From positions 1 through 64,000 of the forward strand of contig JADHOC010000018.1 in assembly GCA_016779205.1 (NCBI GenBank): a stretch of 64,000 nucleotides of DNA, given 5' to 3'. A program made the position numbers and the translations under genes. The notes beneath the pieces are model-generated. The model did no database searches and was not told the DNA's origin. It saw only the letters and a program-made list of their open reading frames with translations. The DNA is from Planctomycetota bacterium. GTDB taxonomy: Bacteria > Planctomycetota > UBA1135 > GCA-002686595. This document shows, piece by piece, positions 8,058-16,491 of the stretch (positions within the stretch are counted from its first letter, which is position 1; each line of letters opens with the position of its first letter).

Positions 8058-8774
8058 TCAGGATGCGGTGTGCACGAGGGTCCCCACGCGTTCGCCGGCG
8101 ATGACGCGCTCGAGGTTCCCCTCCTTGAACATATCGAAGACGATCACGGGGAGCCCGTGATCCCGGCACATGGAGATGGCCGTGCTGTCCATGACCTTGA
8201 GGTTCTTCAGGAGGACCTCGTCGTACGTGAGGTCCTCGTAGCGGGTGGCGCTCGGGTCGAGCTTGGGGTCGGCGGAGTAGACGCCATCGACCTTCGTGGC
8301 CTTCAGCAACACGTCGCAGCCGAGCTCGTTGGCGCGCAGGGCCGCCGCGCTGTCGGTGGTGAAGAACGGGTTGCCGGTGCCCGCACCCAGGATCACCACC
8401 TTGCCGCGGCGAAGGTGCCGCTCGGCGCGTCGGCGCACGAAGGGCTCGGCGACCTGGCGGATCTCAAGGGCGGTCATGACCCGGGTCTCGAGCCCCTGGC
8501 TCTCCAGGGCGTCCGACATCGCGAGGGCGTTGATGACCGTGCCGAGCATCCCCATGTAGTCCGCGTTGGCCCGGTGCCCGCCGAGCTCGGAGAACTCCGC
8601 GCCACGCAGGATGTTGCCGCCCCCCACCACCATGGCCACCTCGACCCCCAGCTCGCAGACCCGCGCCACCTGGCGGGCGATCTTCTGCACGTCGGGAGCG
8701 GAGATCCCGTGACCGGTATCCGCGGCGCCGAGCGCCTCTCCGGACATCTTCAATAGAACGCGTCGATAGGTCAT
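8058..8774 (-). CDS. pyrH: UMP kinase
   Basis: A 238-residue bacterial UMP kinase (amino-acid-kinase fold) that phosphorylates UMP to UDP with ATP. Visible motifs are VLLKMSGEAL near the N-terminus, VVGGGNILRG, ADYMGMLGTVINALA, the GAGTGNPFFTTDSAAALRA nucleotide/acceptor region, and KVDGVYSADP. Length is normal. The ATG at 8774 is used; a TTG two codons upstream is also open. It is the third gene of the conserved rpsB-tsf-pyrH-frr cluster, and a strong hairpin separates it from tsf. Confidence 0.97.
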   Translation of the reverse strand: MTYRRVLLKMSGEALGAADTGHGISAPDVQKIARQVARVCELGVEVAMVVGGGNILRGAEFSELGGHRANADYMGMLGTVINALAMSDALESQGLETRVMTALEIRQVAEPFVRRRAERHLRRGKVVILGAGTGNPFFTTDSAAALRANELGCDVLLKATKVDGVYSADPKLDPSATRYEDLTYDEVLLKNLKVMDSTAISMCRDHGLPVIVFDMFKEGNLERVIAGERVGTLVHTAS

Positions 8775-8893
8775 GGGCAACGGAGGGCGCGGGAGCGCCG
8801 CTCAAGGGGGGCGCGCGCAGTTTAGCCCCGCGCCTCCCAGCCGACCCACCCCCCGTCAGAAAAGACCGCCGCGCGGCGCCGCCGGAAATGCGA

Positions 8894-8930
8894 GGAGGGG
8901 GCGCCCGCCAGACTGGCGGGCGCCCCCTCC
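8894..8930 (-). terminator. 16-bp GC hairpin between tsf and pyrH
   Basis: A perfect 16-bp inverted repeat (GGAGGGGGCGCCCGCC and its complement) with a 5-base loop lies 20 bp downstream of the tsf stop. There is no run of T after it on the minus strand, so it may act as a weak or Rho-assisted terminator, or as a processing or mRNA-stabilising structure that sets lower pyrH/frr expression. Confidence 0.5.
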
Positions 8931-8949
8931 CACGGAGACCGGGGCTATA

Positions 8950-9795
8950 TCAGCCGCCGAGCTGGCAGCGCGTGAAGCCCTCGATCTTGGTCCCGTCACC
9001 GAGCTCCTGGACGAGCGCCTTCGCGACGGAGGTCTTGTCGTCCATGATCCATGGCTGGCCGACCAGGGTCCGCTCGCCGAAGAACTTCTGGAGACGGCCG
9101 ACCATGATCTTCTCCTGGATCTCCTCGGGCTTGCCCTGGAGACCGTCCTTGATGATCGCCTTCTCGCGCTCCACGTCCTCGGCCGGCACGCTGCCCTCAT
9201 CGAGGGCGGAGGGGCTGAAGACGACGATGTGCATGCAGAGCTGCTTGAGCACCTCGGCGGCCTTCGCGGCGTCCCCACCGGTGGAGACGTTGACGAGGGC
9301 TCCCTTCTTGTTGTCGTGGTGCACGTAGGCGACCACCTGACCGTTGTCGGTGGAGTACGCGCAGGCCTCGACGATCTGGAGGTTCTCCTTCAGGTCGCCA
9401 ATCGTGGCCGTGAGCGCGTCCTGAACGGTGCCCCCGGCGTGCCAGGCCTGACCGAGCATCTCGTCCACGGACTTGGGCTCGTGGTCGAAGGTGTGCTGGA
9501 CGAGCGCGTCGAGGAACTCGCCGAAGTTCGGCGTGGACGCGAGGAAGTCGGTCTCGGAGGCGAGCGCGACGATGGCGCCCTTGCTCCCGTCGTCGCTGAC
9601 CTTGAAGGCCACGCGGCCTTCGGCGGTCTCGCGACCGACCTTCTTGGCAGCCGACTTGAGCCCCGCCTTGCGGAGTTCGTCGAGGGCAGCCTCGGGGTCG
9701 CCGTCGGTTGCCGTGAGTGCCTTTTTGCACTCCATCATCCCGGCGCCGCTCATCTCGCGGAGCTGCCGGACCAGTTGGGCGGTGATCTCAGCCAT
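8950..9795 (-). CDS. tsf: Elongation factor Ts
   Basis: A 281-residue guanine-nucleotide exchange factor for EF-Tu. The N-terminal UBA-like helix region reads LVRQLREMSGAGMMECKKAL. The hallmark ETDFLAS motif (interacts with EF-Tu) follows about 80 residues in, and the core repeats and C-terminal module complete the protein. The ATG at 9795 (MAEITAQ) matches the family start. No Shine-Dalgarno is evident upstream. It lies 167 bp after rpsB with two hairpins in between. Confidence 0.97.
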   Translation of the reverse strand: MAEITAQLVRQLREMSGAGMMECKKALTATDGDPEAALDELRKAGLKSAAKKVGRETAEGRVAFKVSDDGSKGAIVALASETDFLASTPNFGEFLDALVQHTFDHEPKSVDEMLGQAWHAGGTVQDALTATIGDLKENLQIVEACAYSTDNGQVVAYVHHDNKKGALVNVSTGGDAAKAAEVLKQLCMHIVVFSPSALDEGSVPAEDVEREKAIIKDGLQGKPEEIQEKIMVGRLQKFFGERTLVGQPWIMDDKTSVAKALVQELGDGTKIEGFTRCQLGG

Positions 9796-9891
9796 CGGTG
9801 GGTTGAGGTTGGGCGCCACGGGCGCCGCATGGTGGTTGGAGTTGCGGGACCAGCCCGCGGGTCCTCGTGAATCACGAGGCATTTGGAAAAG

Positions 9892-9957
9892 CACCCGTCG
9901 CGCGGGAGCGCGGCGGGTGATGGATGGACGGCGCGGGGGAGAAAGCCCCCCGCGCCG
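9892..9957 (-). other. Two stacked hairpins in the rpsB-tsf spacer
   Basis: Just after the rpsB stop, a GC hairpin spans 9930-9957 (GGCGCGGGGG pairing with CCCCCCGCGCC). A 12-bp hairpin at 9892-9919 (one G-T pair, loop of 4) follows, and after it on the minus strand comes CTTTTCC, which resembles a weak intrinsic terminator. A 7-bp repeat at 9863-9879 lies closer to tsf. The arrangement could attenuate read-through from rpsB into tsf. Confidence 0.5.
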
Positions 9958-9962
9958 AAGCG

Positions 9963-10892
9963 TCACTCGGCGGCGGGCGCCTCGGGCTTGGGCTCCTCCG
10001 CGGGAGCGGCCGGAGCCTCCGCGACGGGCGCGGCGGCGGGCTCGGGCGCAGCAGCTGCCTCAGCGACAGGCTCAGCGGCGGGCTCAGCGGCCTTCGCGAT
10101 GGGCTCGGGGAGCTTGTTGCCGGTGGTCGGGCGGACCTCGTCACCGGGGATCGCCTCCTCATCGGAGCTGCGCTCGGCGGAGCCGACGGCCTGCATGTTG
10201 TCGGTGTGCTGGTGGGCGCCGGCCTCGACCGAGTCCACGAGCTCCTCGATGAGCAGACGCACGGACTTGAGCGCGTCGTCGTTACCCGGGATGACGATAT
10301 CCACGTCGTTCGGGTCGCAGTCGGTGTCCAGGAGGCCGATGACCACGATGCCCATCTTGCGGGCCTCGCGGATCGCGTTGCCTTCACGGGACGGGTCGAC
10401 CACCACCATGGCGCCGGGCATGCGGTCCATCTCGCGGATGCCGCCCAGGTTACGGGTGATCTTGCGGAGCTCGCGGTTGATCTGCGCGACCTCCTTCTTG
10501 GTGAGCTTCTGCTGCTCGATGGCCTTCTCGTCGATGGCCTCGAGCTGCGCCAGGCGCTTCAGCCGGCTGCGGATGACGCTGAAGTTGGTCAGCGTGCCGC
10601 CGATCCAACGCTCGGTGACGATCGGCATGCCGGTGCGCTGACCGGCGTCCTCGATCACGCCCTTGACCTGGCGCTTGGTCCCGACCCAGAGGACCGTCTG
10701 GCCCTCCGAAGCGATCTGGAACAGCAGGTTCTGGGCTCGGAGAAGGCCCTTGACGGTCTCGCGGAGGTCGATCACGTGGATCATCCCGCGACGGCCGTGG
10801 ATGTAGGGGGCCATCTTCGGATTCCACCGCGACACGCGGCATCCGAAGTGCACGCCAGCTTCAATGAGCTTCTGTGCGTTGATATTACTCAT
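9963..10892 (-). CDS. rpsB: 30S ribosomal protein S2 with Ala/Pro-rich tail
   Basis: A 309-residue S2. The conserved core covers residues 1 to about 235, with motifs AGVHFGCRVSRWNPKMAPYI, VLWVGTKRQ, RWIGGTLTNF, PGAMVVVDPSREGNAIREA and IPGNDDALKSVRLL. About 70 extra residues follow, mostly Ala, Pro and Glu, ending APAAPAEEPKPEAPAAE; they are predicted to be disordered and are absent from E. coli S2. The ATG at 10892 is preceded by GAGGA 4 bases upstream. First gene of the rpsB-tsf-pyrH-frr cluster. Confidence 0.97.
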   Translation of the reverse strand: MSNINAQKLIEAGVHFGCRVSRWNPKMAPYIHGRRGMIHVIDLRETVKGLLRAQNLLFQIASEGQTVLWVGTKRQVKGVIEDAGQRTGMPIVTERWIGGTLTNFSVIRSRLKRLAQLEAIDEKAIEQQKLTKKEVAQINRELRKITRNLGGIREMDRMPGAMVVVDPSREGNAIREARKMGIVVIGLLDTDCDPNDVDIVIPGNDDALKSVRLLIEELVDSVEAGAHQHTDNMQAVGSAERSSDEEAIPGDEVRPTTGNKLPEPIAKAAEPAAEPVAEAAAAPEPAAAPVAEAPAAPAEEPKPEAPAAE

Positions 10893-11027
10893 GGGGTCCT
10901 CGAAACAGGGGGAAGTCCGGTCGCCGAACGAGACGGCCGGAAACGAGCGGAAGAGTGTACGGGGGGGCCTTGGAATGTCCAGCTTTCCCGGTCTGTGGCC
11001 CCCTTCAAGGTGTCCCCCCAAGGGACC

Positions 11028-11055
11028 CATCAAGCCTGGACTCCCGGGCTACAAT
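11028..11055 (+). promoter_or_regulatory. Possible sigma-70-type promoter for the GGDEF gene
   Basis: TACAAT at 11050-11055 is a good -10 element. A weak CATCAA lies 16 bases upstream (11028-11033) in the -35 position. The predicted start would be near 11062, giving a leader of about 40 bases before the GTG at 11101. Confidence 0.35.
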
Positions 11056-11100
11056 GCGACGTCATAAGGTCGCGGCGCCGCGCCGAGCCCTGACACCCCC

Positions 11101-12087
11101 GTGACCCTTCCCACCCGCCTGCTCATCGCCGACCACGGCAACTCTGGACTCCGCGAGGCCTTGCGCCCGCTGGAGGCGCTGGGCCTGGAGCTGGTGCCGA
11201 GCTCGACGCCGGAGACGACCCGGAGCCTCATGGAGCGGGGTGAGGTGGAGCTGCTGGTCCTCGAGAGGGACCAGTTCGAACTCCTCGACCGCGACACGAT
11301 GCCGCGCATCGCTGACCGTCCGAGGCCGATCCCGGTGCTCCTGGTGACCGAGGATGCGGAGGCCATGTCGGCGATCATCGCGGGGCGCACCCTCCGCGGA
11401 ACGCCCTGGGACCTGGTGCGGGCCGACGCCCCCGTGGAGGAGTTCCTGCTGCGGGCCGAGCAGCTGCTGGAGCGAGCCGACGTGCTGAGCCAGCTGGCGA
11501 AGGCCCGCTATCAGGCGTCCCACGATGACCTGACCGGGCTCCTGCGTCCGCGCCCGTTCGGTGAGCGGCTCCGCGAGCACTTCTCGGCCACCCAGCGCCA
11601 TCGGCTCGAGCTCGCGCTCATCCTGATCGACCTCGATGACTTCGGGCGCGTCAACAAGGAGTTCGACCACACCGTGGGCGACGAGGTGATCGCCCGCGTC
11701 GGCGAGACCATCCGGACGAGCCTGCGCGAGGAGGACATCGGCGGCCGGCTCGGGGGCGACGAGTTCGCCCTCATCCTGCCCTTCACCTCACGGGTGGACG
11801 CCGCCAGGGTGGTGGCGCGACTCGCCACGCGGATCCGCGGGCTGAGCGGCCCCCCCACCGGGCTGCGGTCCTTCGTGGACCAGCGACGCGGGGACCCGCG
11901 CCGTTCGATTCGAGTCTCGGGGAGCCTCGGCTTCGAGACCTACGACGGAAAGGACCTGGGCACGTTGGAGGAGCTGCGGCTCCACTCGGAGCAGGCCCTC
12001 CACGCCGCCAAGGGGCGCGGGGGGAACCAGGGCGTCTACTTCCGCAGCCTGCGCGCTGGCGGGGACCGCGCGGTGGTCGGCTCCTGA
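11101..12087 (+). CDS. GGDEF diguanylate cyclase with pseudo-receiver domain
   Basis: A 328-residue cytoplasmic protein. Residues about 5-120 look like a receiver fold (LLIADHG first strand, LLVLERDQ third strand, VLLVTEDAE fourth strand), but the usual phospho-Asp position is Glu55. Residues about 136-310 form a GGDEF domain with an intact GGDEF at 218-222 and an RxxD inhibitory site (REED, 209-212) five residues before it. It is therefore predicted to make cyclic di-GMP and to be inhibited by its product. An approximately 30-residue insert (FVDQRRGDPRR) sits in the cyclase domain. The start is a GTG with no Shine-Dalgarno. It is monocistronic and convergent with the NPCBM gene. Confidence 0.85.
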   Translation: MTLPTRLLIADHGNSGLREALRPLEALGLELVPSSTPETTRSLMERGEVELLVLERDQFELLDRDTMPRIADRPRPIPVLLVTEDAEAMSAIIAGRTLRGTPWDLVRADAPVEEFLLRAEQLLERADVLSQLAKARYQASHDDLTGLLRPRPFGERLREHFSATQRHRLELALILIDLDDFGRVNKEFDHTVGDEVIARVGETIRTSLREEDIGGRLGGDEFALILPFTSRVDAARVVARLATRIRGLSGPPTGLRSFVDQRRGDPRRSIRVSGSLGFETYDGKDLGTLEELRLHSEQALHAAKGRGGNQGVYFRSLRAGGDRAVVGS

Positions 12088-12108
12088 TCGGTCGGACGCC
12101 CAGGGCCC

Positions 12109-13380
12109 CTAGCGGAGCAGCATGGGCCGGATCCAGTTGGCCCTGTCGAGCACGAAGTCGCCCGCCGGGTCGACCTCGAGCACCAGCTCCTCGACCCCCG
12201 CGAGGGAGATCACCGGGGACCTGCTGGCCAGGAGGCCTCCCCGCATGACGTCGCTCTCCCAGAGCGTCTTGCCGTCTCCCAGGACCCGGAAGCGGACGGC
12301 TCCAGCCCTGGAGCCGCTCTGACCGGAGTCATCCACGCCGCACATCAGGCGCAGGGAGCCCCACTCTCCCCCCACGTCCCAGGTGAGCCGGCTCGGGGCG
12401 TGCACCCCCAGGCCACGATCGAAGACGACCCCACCCACCGACAGCAGCCCGCCGCGGCAGTTGCGATCCACGCGCATGGGCCAGACGAAGCCCAGCTCGT
12501 CCCCGAAGGGCGAGGAGTTGCCCGCGTCCGCGGGGACCACGTCGCCCAGGAACCGGAAGGAGCCGTCGTCGAGGGAGACCTCGGTGACGAGGGCGCCGGG
12601 GAGCTGCACCGCCGCGCCGCCCCCGATCCGGATCTGGACCCCCTCCTCCGGGGGACCGAGCTGGACCAGGGTGCCGCTGATCCGGCCGCCACCGGCCAGG
12701 GTGACCGCCACGCGCTCCCCGGCGTCCGCGGCCTCCTGCTCTCCACCGGCCTCGTCGAGCGGCGCGATGAACAGCGCGGCGACCCGGTCCCAGGGGTAGG
12801 TCCGCTGGCCGAGGCGGTCGTCGAAGAACGCCACCCCGTCGGCAGAGAACGACTCCACGAATCCCTGGGCCCGGTCGAGGCCGTCGGCGGCCACGAGGTA
12901 GAGGCGGTCACCGTCCGCCGGGGGCCCGGCCACCGGGCTCTCGGTCACCGAGTCCGGGATTCGCGAGGGGTGAACGATCGAGCGGATCCCATCGATGGAG
13001 AGGGACAGCTCGACCCCGGGCTGGACCTCGACGTCGAGGACGTCGCCGTCACCACCGCGGACCACGGCCTTCAGCCGGTCGCCCCCGGCCAACCCCAGCG
13101 AGGCGAGGCGGGCACCCGCGGCGCGACCGCCTGTCTCCACGGGGGCGAGGCCCTCGAAGCGGGCGAAGGCCGCGCCGGCGGCGGAGAGGCTCCCCAGGGG
13201 GCCAGCGTCGGCCCCCCGGTAGGTCCGCTCCCCCGCGAGGTCCTCGAGGACGACGCGGGGTTCCGCCTCGGTGGGCGAGCCGCCCTCGTCGTCGTCCTGC
13301 CCCACGGCCACGGAGAGCATGAGTCCCGCCACGAGGGGCGCAAGCAGCACGGGGAGCGGGGAGACCAGGGTCGCTTTCAT
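12109..13380 (-). CDS. Exported NPCBM-domain protein
   Basis: A 423-residue protein with a signal peptide (VLLAPLVAGLMLSVAVGQ). The middle contains short beta-rich stretches (YLVAADGLDRAQGFVESF; ISGTLVQLGP) and the C-terminal roughly 130 residues match the NPCBM galactose-binding-like fold: DRNCRGGLLSVGGVVFDRGLGVH, GSLRLMCGVDDS, GAVRFRVLGDGKTLWES and the final ELVLEVDPAGDFVLDRANWIRPML. NPCBM modules bind glycans and are common in planctomycetal secreted proteins. TACGAT lies 6 bases before the ATG, suggesting leaderless transcription. Confidence 0.82.
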   Translation of the reverse strand: MKATLVSPLPVLLAPLVAGLMLSVAVGQDDDEGGSPTEAEPRVVLEDLAGERTYRGADAGPLGSLSAAGAAFARFEGLAPVETGGRAAGARLASLGLAGGDRLKAVVRGGDGDVLDVEVQPGVELSLSIDGIRSIVHPSRIPDSVTESPVAGPPADGDRLYLVAADGLDRAQGFVESFSADGVAFFDDRLGQRTYPWDRVAALFIAPLDEAGGEQEAADAGERVAVTLAGGGRISGTLVQLGPPEEGVQIRIGGGAAVQLPGALVTEVSLDDGSFRFLGDVVPADAGNSSPFGDELGFVWPMRVDRNCRGGLLSVGGVVFDRGLGVHAPSRLTWDVGGEWGSLRLMCGVDDSGQSGSRAGAVRFRVLGDGKTLWESDVMRGGLLASRSPVISLAGVEELVLEVDPAGDFVLDRANWIRPMLLR

Positions 13381-13443
13381 GGTCCCATCGTAGGCTGCCT
13401 CGGCCGCGATGGCACCCGCGGAGCCGGGACCGCGATCCGAGGA

Positions 13444-14256
13444 TCAGGGACGGATCGCCAGCAGGACCACCGACTGTCCCACGGGCGGGCCGCCGCCGGG
13501 GCCGGCCCAGCCGGTGGCTCGATCGACGAACCGGAAGGCCCCGATGGAGCGCTTGATCCAGCGCAGTTGGCGCTCGTTGAAGGAGCTAGAGAAGGTGGAG
13601 CCCCGCCTCAGGATGCGGCTCTTGAGCAGGTATGGACCGACCCCCGCGAGGTTCATGTAGCGCGCCGCCCGAACCTCGAAGCCCGCCTCCTCGACCCTGG
13701 CGACGAGGTCCGCGCGGCTGTAGCGCCGGAGGTGATCCGAGGCCACGTCCACGGAACCGAACAGCCACTGGTGGGCAGGGACCTTGATGAAGAGCGTGCC
13801 CCCGGCGGGCAGGATCCCCGCGAAGCTGCGCAGGAGGGAGAGGTCATCCTGGATGTGCTCGAGGACGTCGAGGCAGACCACGGCGTCGACACACCGCGCG
13901 CGCAGCTCCTCACGCTGGGCGTCGAGGTCCGTCTGGAGCACCTCGACCCCGTCCACGCCCTGAAAGCGGCGCTGGAGCACCGCGACGTTCCTGGGCGAGA
14001 GGTCCACGGCCAGCACCTCGTCGGCGCGGTGCCGCATGATCTCCACGAAGTTCCCGATCCCGCAGCCGGCGTCGAGGATTCGAGACCCGAGCGGGCCGCC
14101 GTTCAGGGCCTCGGCGAGCTCGGCGACCCAGCGGTAGTAAGGCTCCAGGCCCGCCATGCGCTCCAGTGCTGCCAGGTGCTCCTCCTCATGGGGGAGCTTG
14201 CGGGCGGCGACCTGGTCGAGGCCGTCGGGGCCGATCGGTCCGCTGGCCGAGCTCAA
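13444..14256 (-). CDS. Class I SAM-dependent methyltransferase
   Basis: A 270-residue methyltransferase. The SAM-binding motif I is ILDAGCGIGNFVEIM, followed by the acidic VLAVDLSP (motif II) and VVCLDVLEHIQDD (motif IV). The DHLRRYSRADL segment is typical of ubiE-like and cell-envelope-associated methyltransferases. The C-terminal part ends with a moderately hydrophobic segment. The substrate is unknown. The start is a TTG; the nearest ATG (14157) would remove residues that look part of the fold. No partner genes are close: NPCBM lies downstream on the same strand 63 bp away. Confidence 0.8.
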   Translation of the reverse strand: MSSASGPIGPDGLDQVAARKLPHEEEHLAALERMAGLEPYYRWVAELAEALNGGPLGSRILDAGCGIGNFVEIMRHRADEVLAVDLSPRNVAVLQRRFQGVDGVEVLQTDLDAQREELRARCVDAVVCLDVLEHIQDDLSLLRSFAGILPAGGTLFIKVPAHQWLFGSVDVASDHLRRYSRADLVARVEEAGFEVRAARYMNLAGVGPYLLKSRILRRGSTFSSSFNERQLRWIKRSIGAFRFVDRATGWAGPGGGPPVGQSVVLLAIRP

Positions 14257-14766
14257 GGCCGCCGCCCCCCGCGGTGGCGCGGGGTCATCGAGGCCGCCCG
14301 TTGTGGGCGGGGAGCGGCCTGCTGGGGACGAGGGGGGGCGGGGACAGCCATGGATTCGGGGGGGCGGGGACGGGCCGCGAACAAACCTACCCGCTCGGGG
14401 TGAGCCGACGCCAAGGGTCTACACCGGGTCCGGCTTGGCCCGCGCCCCGACACGCCAGGCGGCGGAGGGTCGCACCGGGCGGGCCCCGCCGGGCCCAGGC
14501 CGCCCCTCCGACCGCGCCAGGCCTGCTCCGGTGCCCCCGCGCCAGCCCCGAGCGGTCAAATCGGCAGCGGACCTCGGGGTCAGGGGCGCTCCCTGCCACT
14601 TCGGCAGCGCGGGGGGGCCCGGAGCGCCCCCTCGGACGCTCGGCACGGCCTTTGCACTCCGCCCCCTTCATCGCCGGGCACACCCACCCTGGCTCCCAAC
14701 CACGCGCGCGCCGCGCACCGCGGCGCCGCTCCCCCGACTCCCCGTAGACAACAAGCTCAGACACCC
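14257..14766. other. Non-coding 510-bp region upstream of the groEL pair
   Basis: No convincing gene is present. The region is extremely GC-rich with G and C tracts. It holds a sigma-54-type promoter motif at 14641-14656. TTTGCACTC at 14651-14659 resembles one half of a CIRCE operator, but the inverted partner is absent. Confidence 0.6.
14641..14656 (+). promoter_or_regulatory. Sigma-54-type -24/-12 motif upstream of groEL
   Basis: The sequence CGGCACGGCCTTTGCA matches the sigma-54 consensus closely: GG at -24, exactly ten bases, then GC at -12, with the CACG and TTTGCA flanks also conserved. Predicted transcription would start near 14667, about 100 bases before groEL. A sigma-54 activator gene occurs at 52400 in the window. 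In GC-rich DNA, chance matches are possible. Confidence 0.4.
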
Positions 14767-16425
14767 ATGGCCAAGCAGATGGTTTTCGAGTCCGACGCGC
14801 GTGAGGCGATCCTCCGCGGCGTCGACAAGCTCGCCAAGGCGGTCACCACCACCCTCGGGCCCCGCGGCCGGAACGCGGTCATCGACAAGGGCTGGGGCGC
14901 TCCCACCGTCACCAAGGACGGGGTCACCGTCGCGGAGGCGATCCAGCTCCAGAACCCCTACGAACAGATGGGGGCCCAGCTGGTGAAGGAGGTCGCGAGC
15001 AAGACCAGCGACGTGGCCGGCGACGGAACCACCACCGCGACCCTGCTCACCCGCACCCTCTTCGCCGGGGGGCTGAAGGCCATCACGGCCGGCGCCGCCC
15101 CCGCGCGGATGAACGCCGCCATGCACGACGGCGCCGCCAAGGTGATCGCCAAGCTCGAGCAGATGGCCAAGCAGGTCGGCGGCAACGACGAGATCAAGCA
15201 GATCGCCACGGTCTCCGCCAACAACGACCCGGTGGTCGGGAAGCTCATCGCCGACGCCATGAAGAAGGTCGGCCGTGACGGCGTGATCACCGTCGAGGAC
15301 GGCAAGAGCATGGAGACCACCGTGGACGTGGTCGAGGGCATGCAGTTCGACCGGGGCTTCCTGTCCCCCTACTTCGTCACCTCGCCCGAGGAGATGGAGG
15401 CCCAGTTCGAGGGCGCCCAGATCCTGATCCACGAGGGCAAGATCAGCAGCGTCCAGTCGCTGCTCCCCGTCCTCGAAGCCTCGAAGCAGAGCGGCAAGGC
15501 GCTGATGATCATCGCCGAGGACGTCGAGAACGAGGCGCTGGCGACCCTGGTCGTGAACAAGATGCGCGGCATCCTGCAGGTCTGCGCCGTCAAGGCCCCC
15601 GGCTACGGCGACCGACGCAAGCAGATGCTCCTGGACCTGGCGGCCCTCACCGGCGCCACGGCCATCATGAAGGACACGGGCATGGAGCTGGAGCAGGTCA
15701 CCGCCCAGCACCTCGGCTCCGCGAAGAAGATGACGGTCTCCAGCGAGGCGACCACCATCGTCGGCGGCAAGGGCCGCCGCGAGGACGTCGAGGGCCGCGT
15801 GACCCAGATCCGCAGCGAGATCGCGAGCACCACCTCCGACTATGACCGCGAGAAGCTCCAGGAGCGCCTCGCGAAGCTCACCGGCGGGATCGCCCAGATC
15901 AACGTCGGCGGCGCCACGGACACCGAGGTGAAGGAGCGCAAGGCCCTCATCGAGGACGCCCTGCACGCCACCCGCGCCGCGGTCGAAGAGGGCGTCCTGC
16001 CCGGCGGCGGCGTCGCGCTCCTGCGCGCCCGCGAGGTCGTCCTCGACCTCAAGCTCCGGGACGACGTGGACTACAACCTCGGCATCGACACCCTCTACGA
16101 GGCCCTCTCGCGGCCGATCTGCCAGATCGCCGAGAACGCCGGCCACGACGGCGCCGTGGTGGCGCACCGCGTCACCCGCGAGCGCAAGGCCACCTTCGGC
16201 TTCAACGCGCACTCCGGGCAGTACGACGACATGCTCAAGATGGGCATCATCGACCCGGCCAAGGTCACCAAGTCCGCGCTCCTCAACGCGGTCAGCGTCG
16301 CCACGCTGCTGCTGACGACGGACGCCCTCATCGCCAACAAGCCCGAGGCCAAGTCCGCGCCGCCCGAGATGGATGACATGGCTGGCATGGGCGGCATGGG
16401 AGGCATGGGCGACATGGGATTCTGA
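14767..16425 (+). CDS. groL: Chaperonin GroEL, copy 1 (GGM tail)
   Basis: A 552-residue 60-kDa chaperonin subunit. The ATP-site motifs TTLGPRGRN (about 28-36) and [10 protein letters not shown] with Asp86 are present, as are the catalytic Asp in [15 protein letters not shown] and the nucleotide loop [11 protein letters not shown]. The C-terminus carries the typical Gly-Met repeat ([13 protein letters not shown]). Compared with copy 2 it is more divergent at the N-terminus ([22 protein letters not shown]) and has a slightly longer segment before the [10 protein letters not shown] motif. No groES precedes it. Copy 2 follows after 66 bp on the same strand. Confidence 0.97.
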   Translation: MAKQMVFESDAREAILRGVDKLAKAVTTTLGPRGRNAVIDKGWGAPTVTKDGVTVAEAIQLQNPYEQMGAQLVKEVASKTSDVAGDGTTTATLLTRTLFAGGLKAITAGAAPARMNAAMHDGAAKVIAKLEQMAKQVGGNDEIKQIATVSANNDPVVGKLIADAMKKVGRDGVITVEDGKSMETTVDVVEGMQFDRGFLSPYFVTSPEEMEAQFEGAQILIHEGKISSVQSLLPVLEASKQSGKALMIIAEDVENEALATLVVNKMRGILQVCAVKAPGYGDRRKQMLLDLAALTGATAIMKDTGMELEQVTAQHLGSAKKMTVSSEATTIVGGKGRREDVEGRVTQIRSEIASTTSDYDREKLQERLAKLTGGIAQINVGGATDTEVKERKALIEDALHATRAAVEEGVLPGGGVALLRAREVVLDLKLRDDVDYNLGIDTLYEALSRPICQIAENAGHDGAVVAHRVTRERKATFGFNAHSGQYDDMLKMGIIDPAKVTKSALLNAVSVATLLLTTDALIANKPEAKSAPPEMDDMAGMGGMGGMGDMGF

Positions 16426-16491
16426 TCCCGAGCCCCTCCCCACCACCTCCCCTGAACACACCGAACACCCCCACCAAAGAAGGAACACCAA

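Noticed and set aside
14651..14659. CIRCE-like half site TTTGCACTC upstream of groEL
   Set aside because: The inverted half GAGTGCTAA is missing at the 9-base spacing, so it is not a CIRCE operator.
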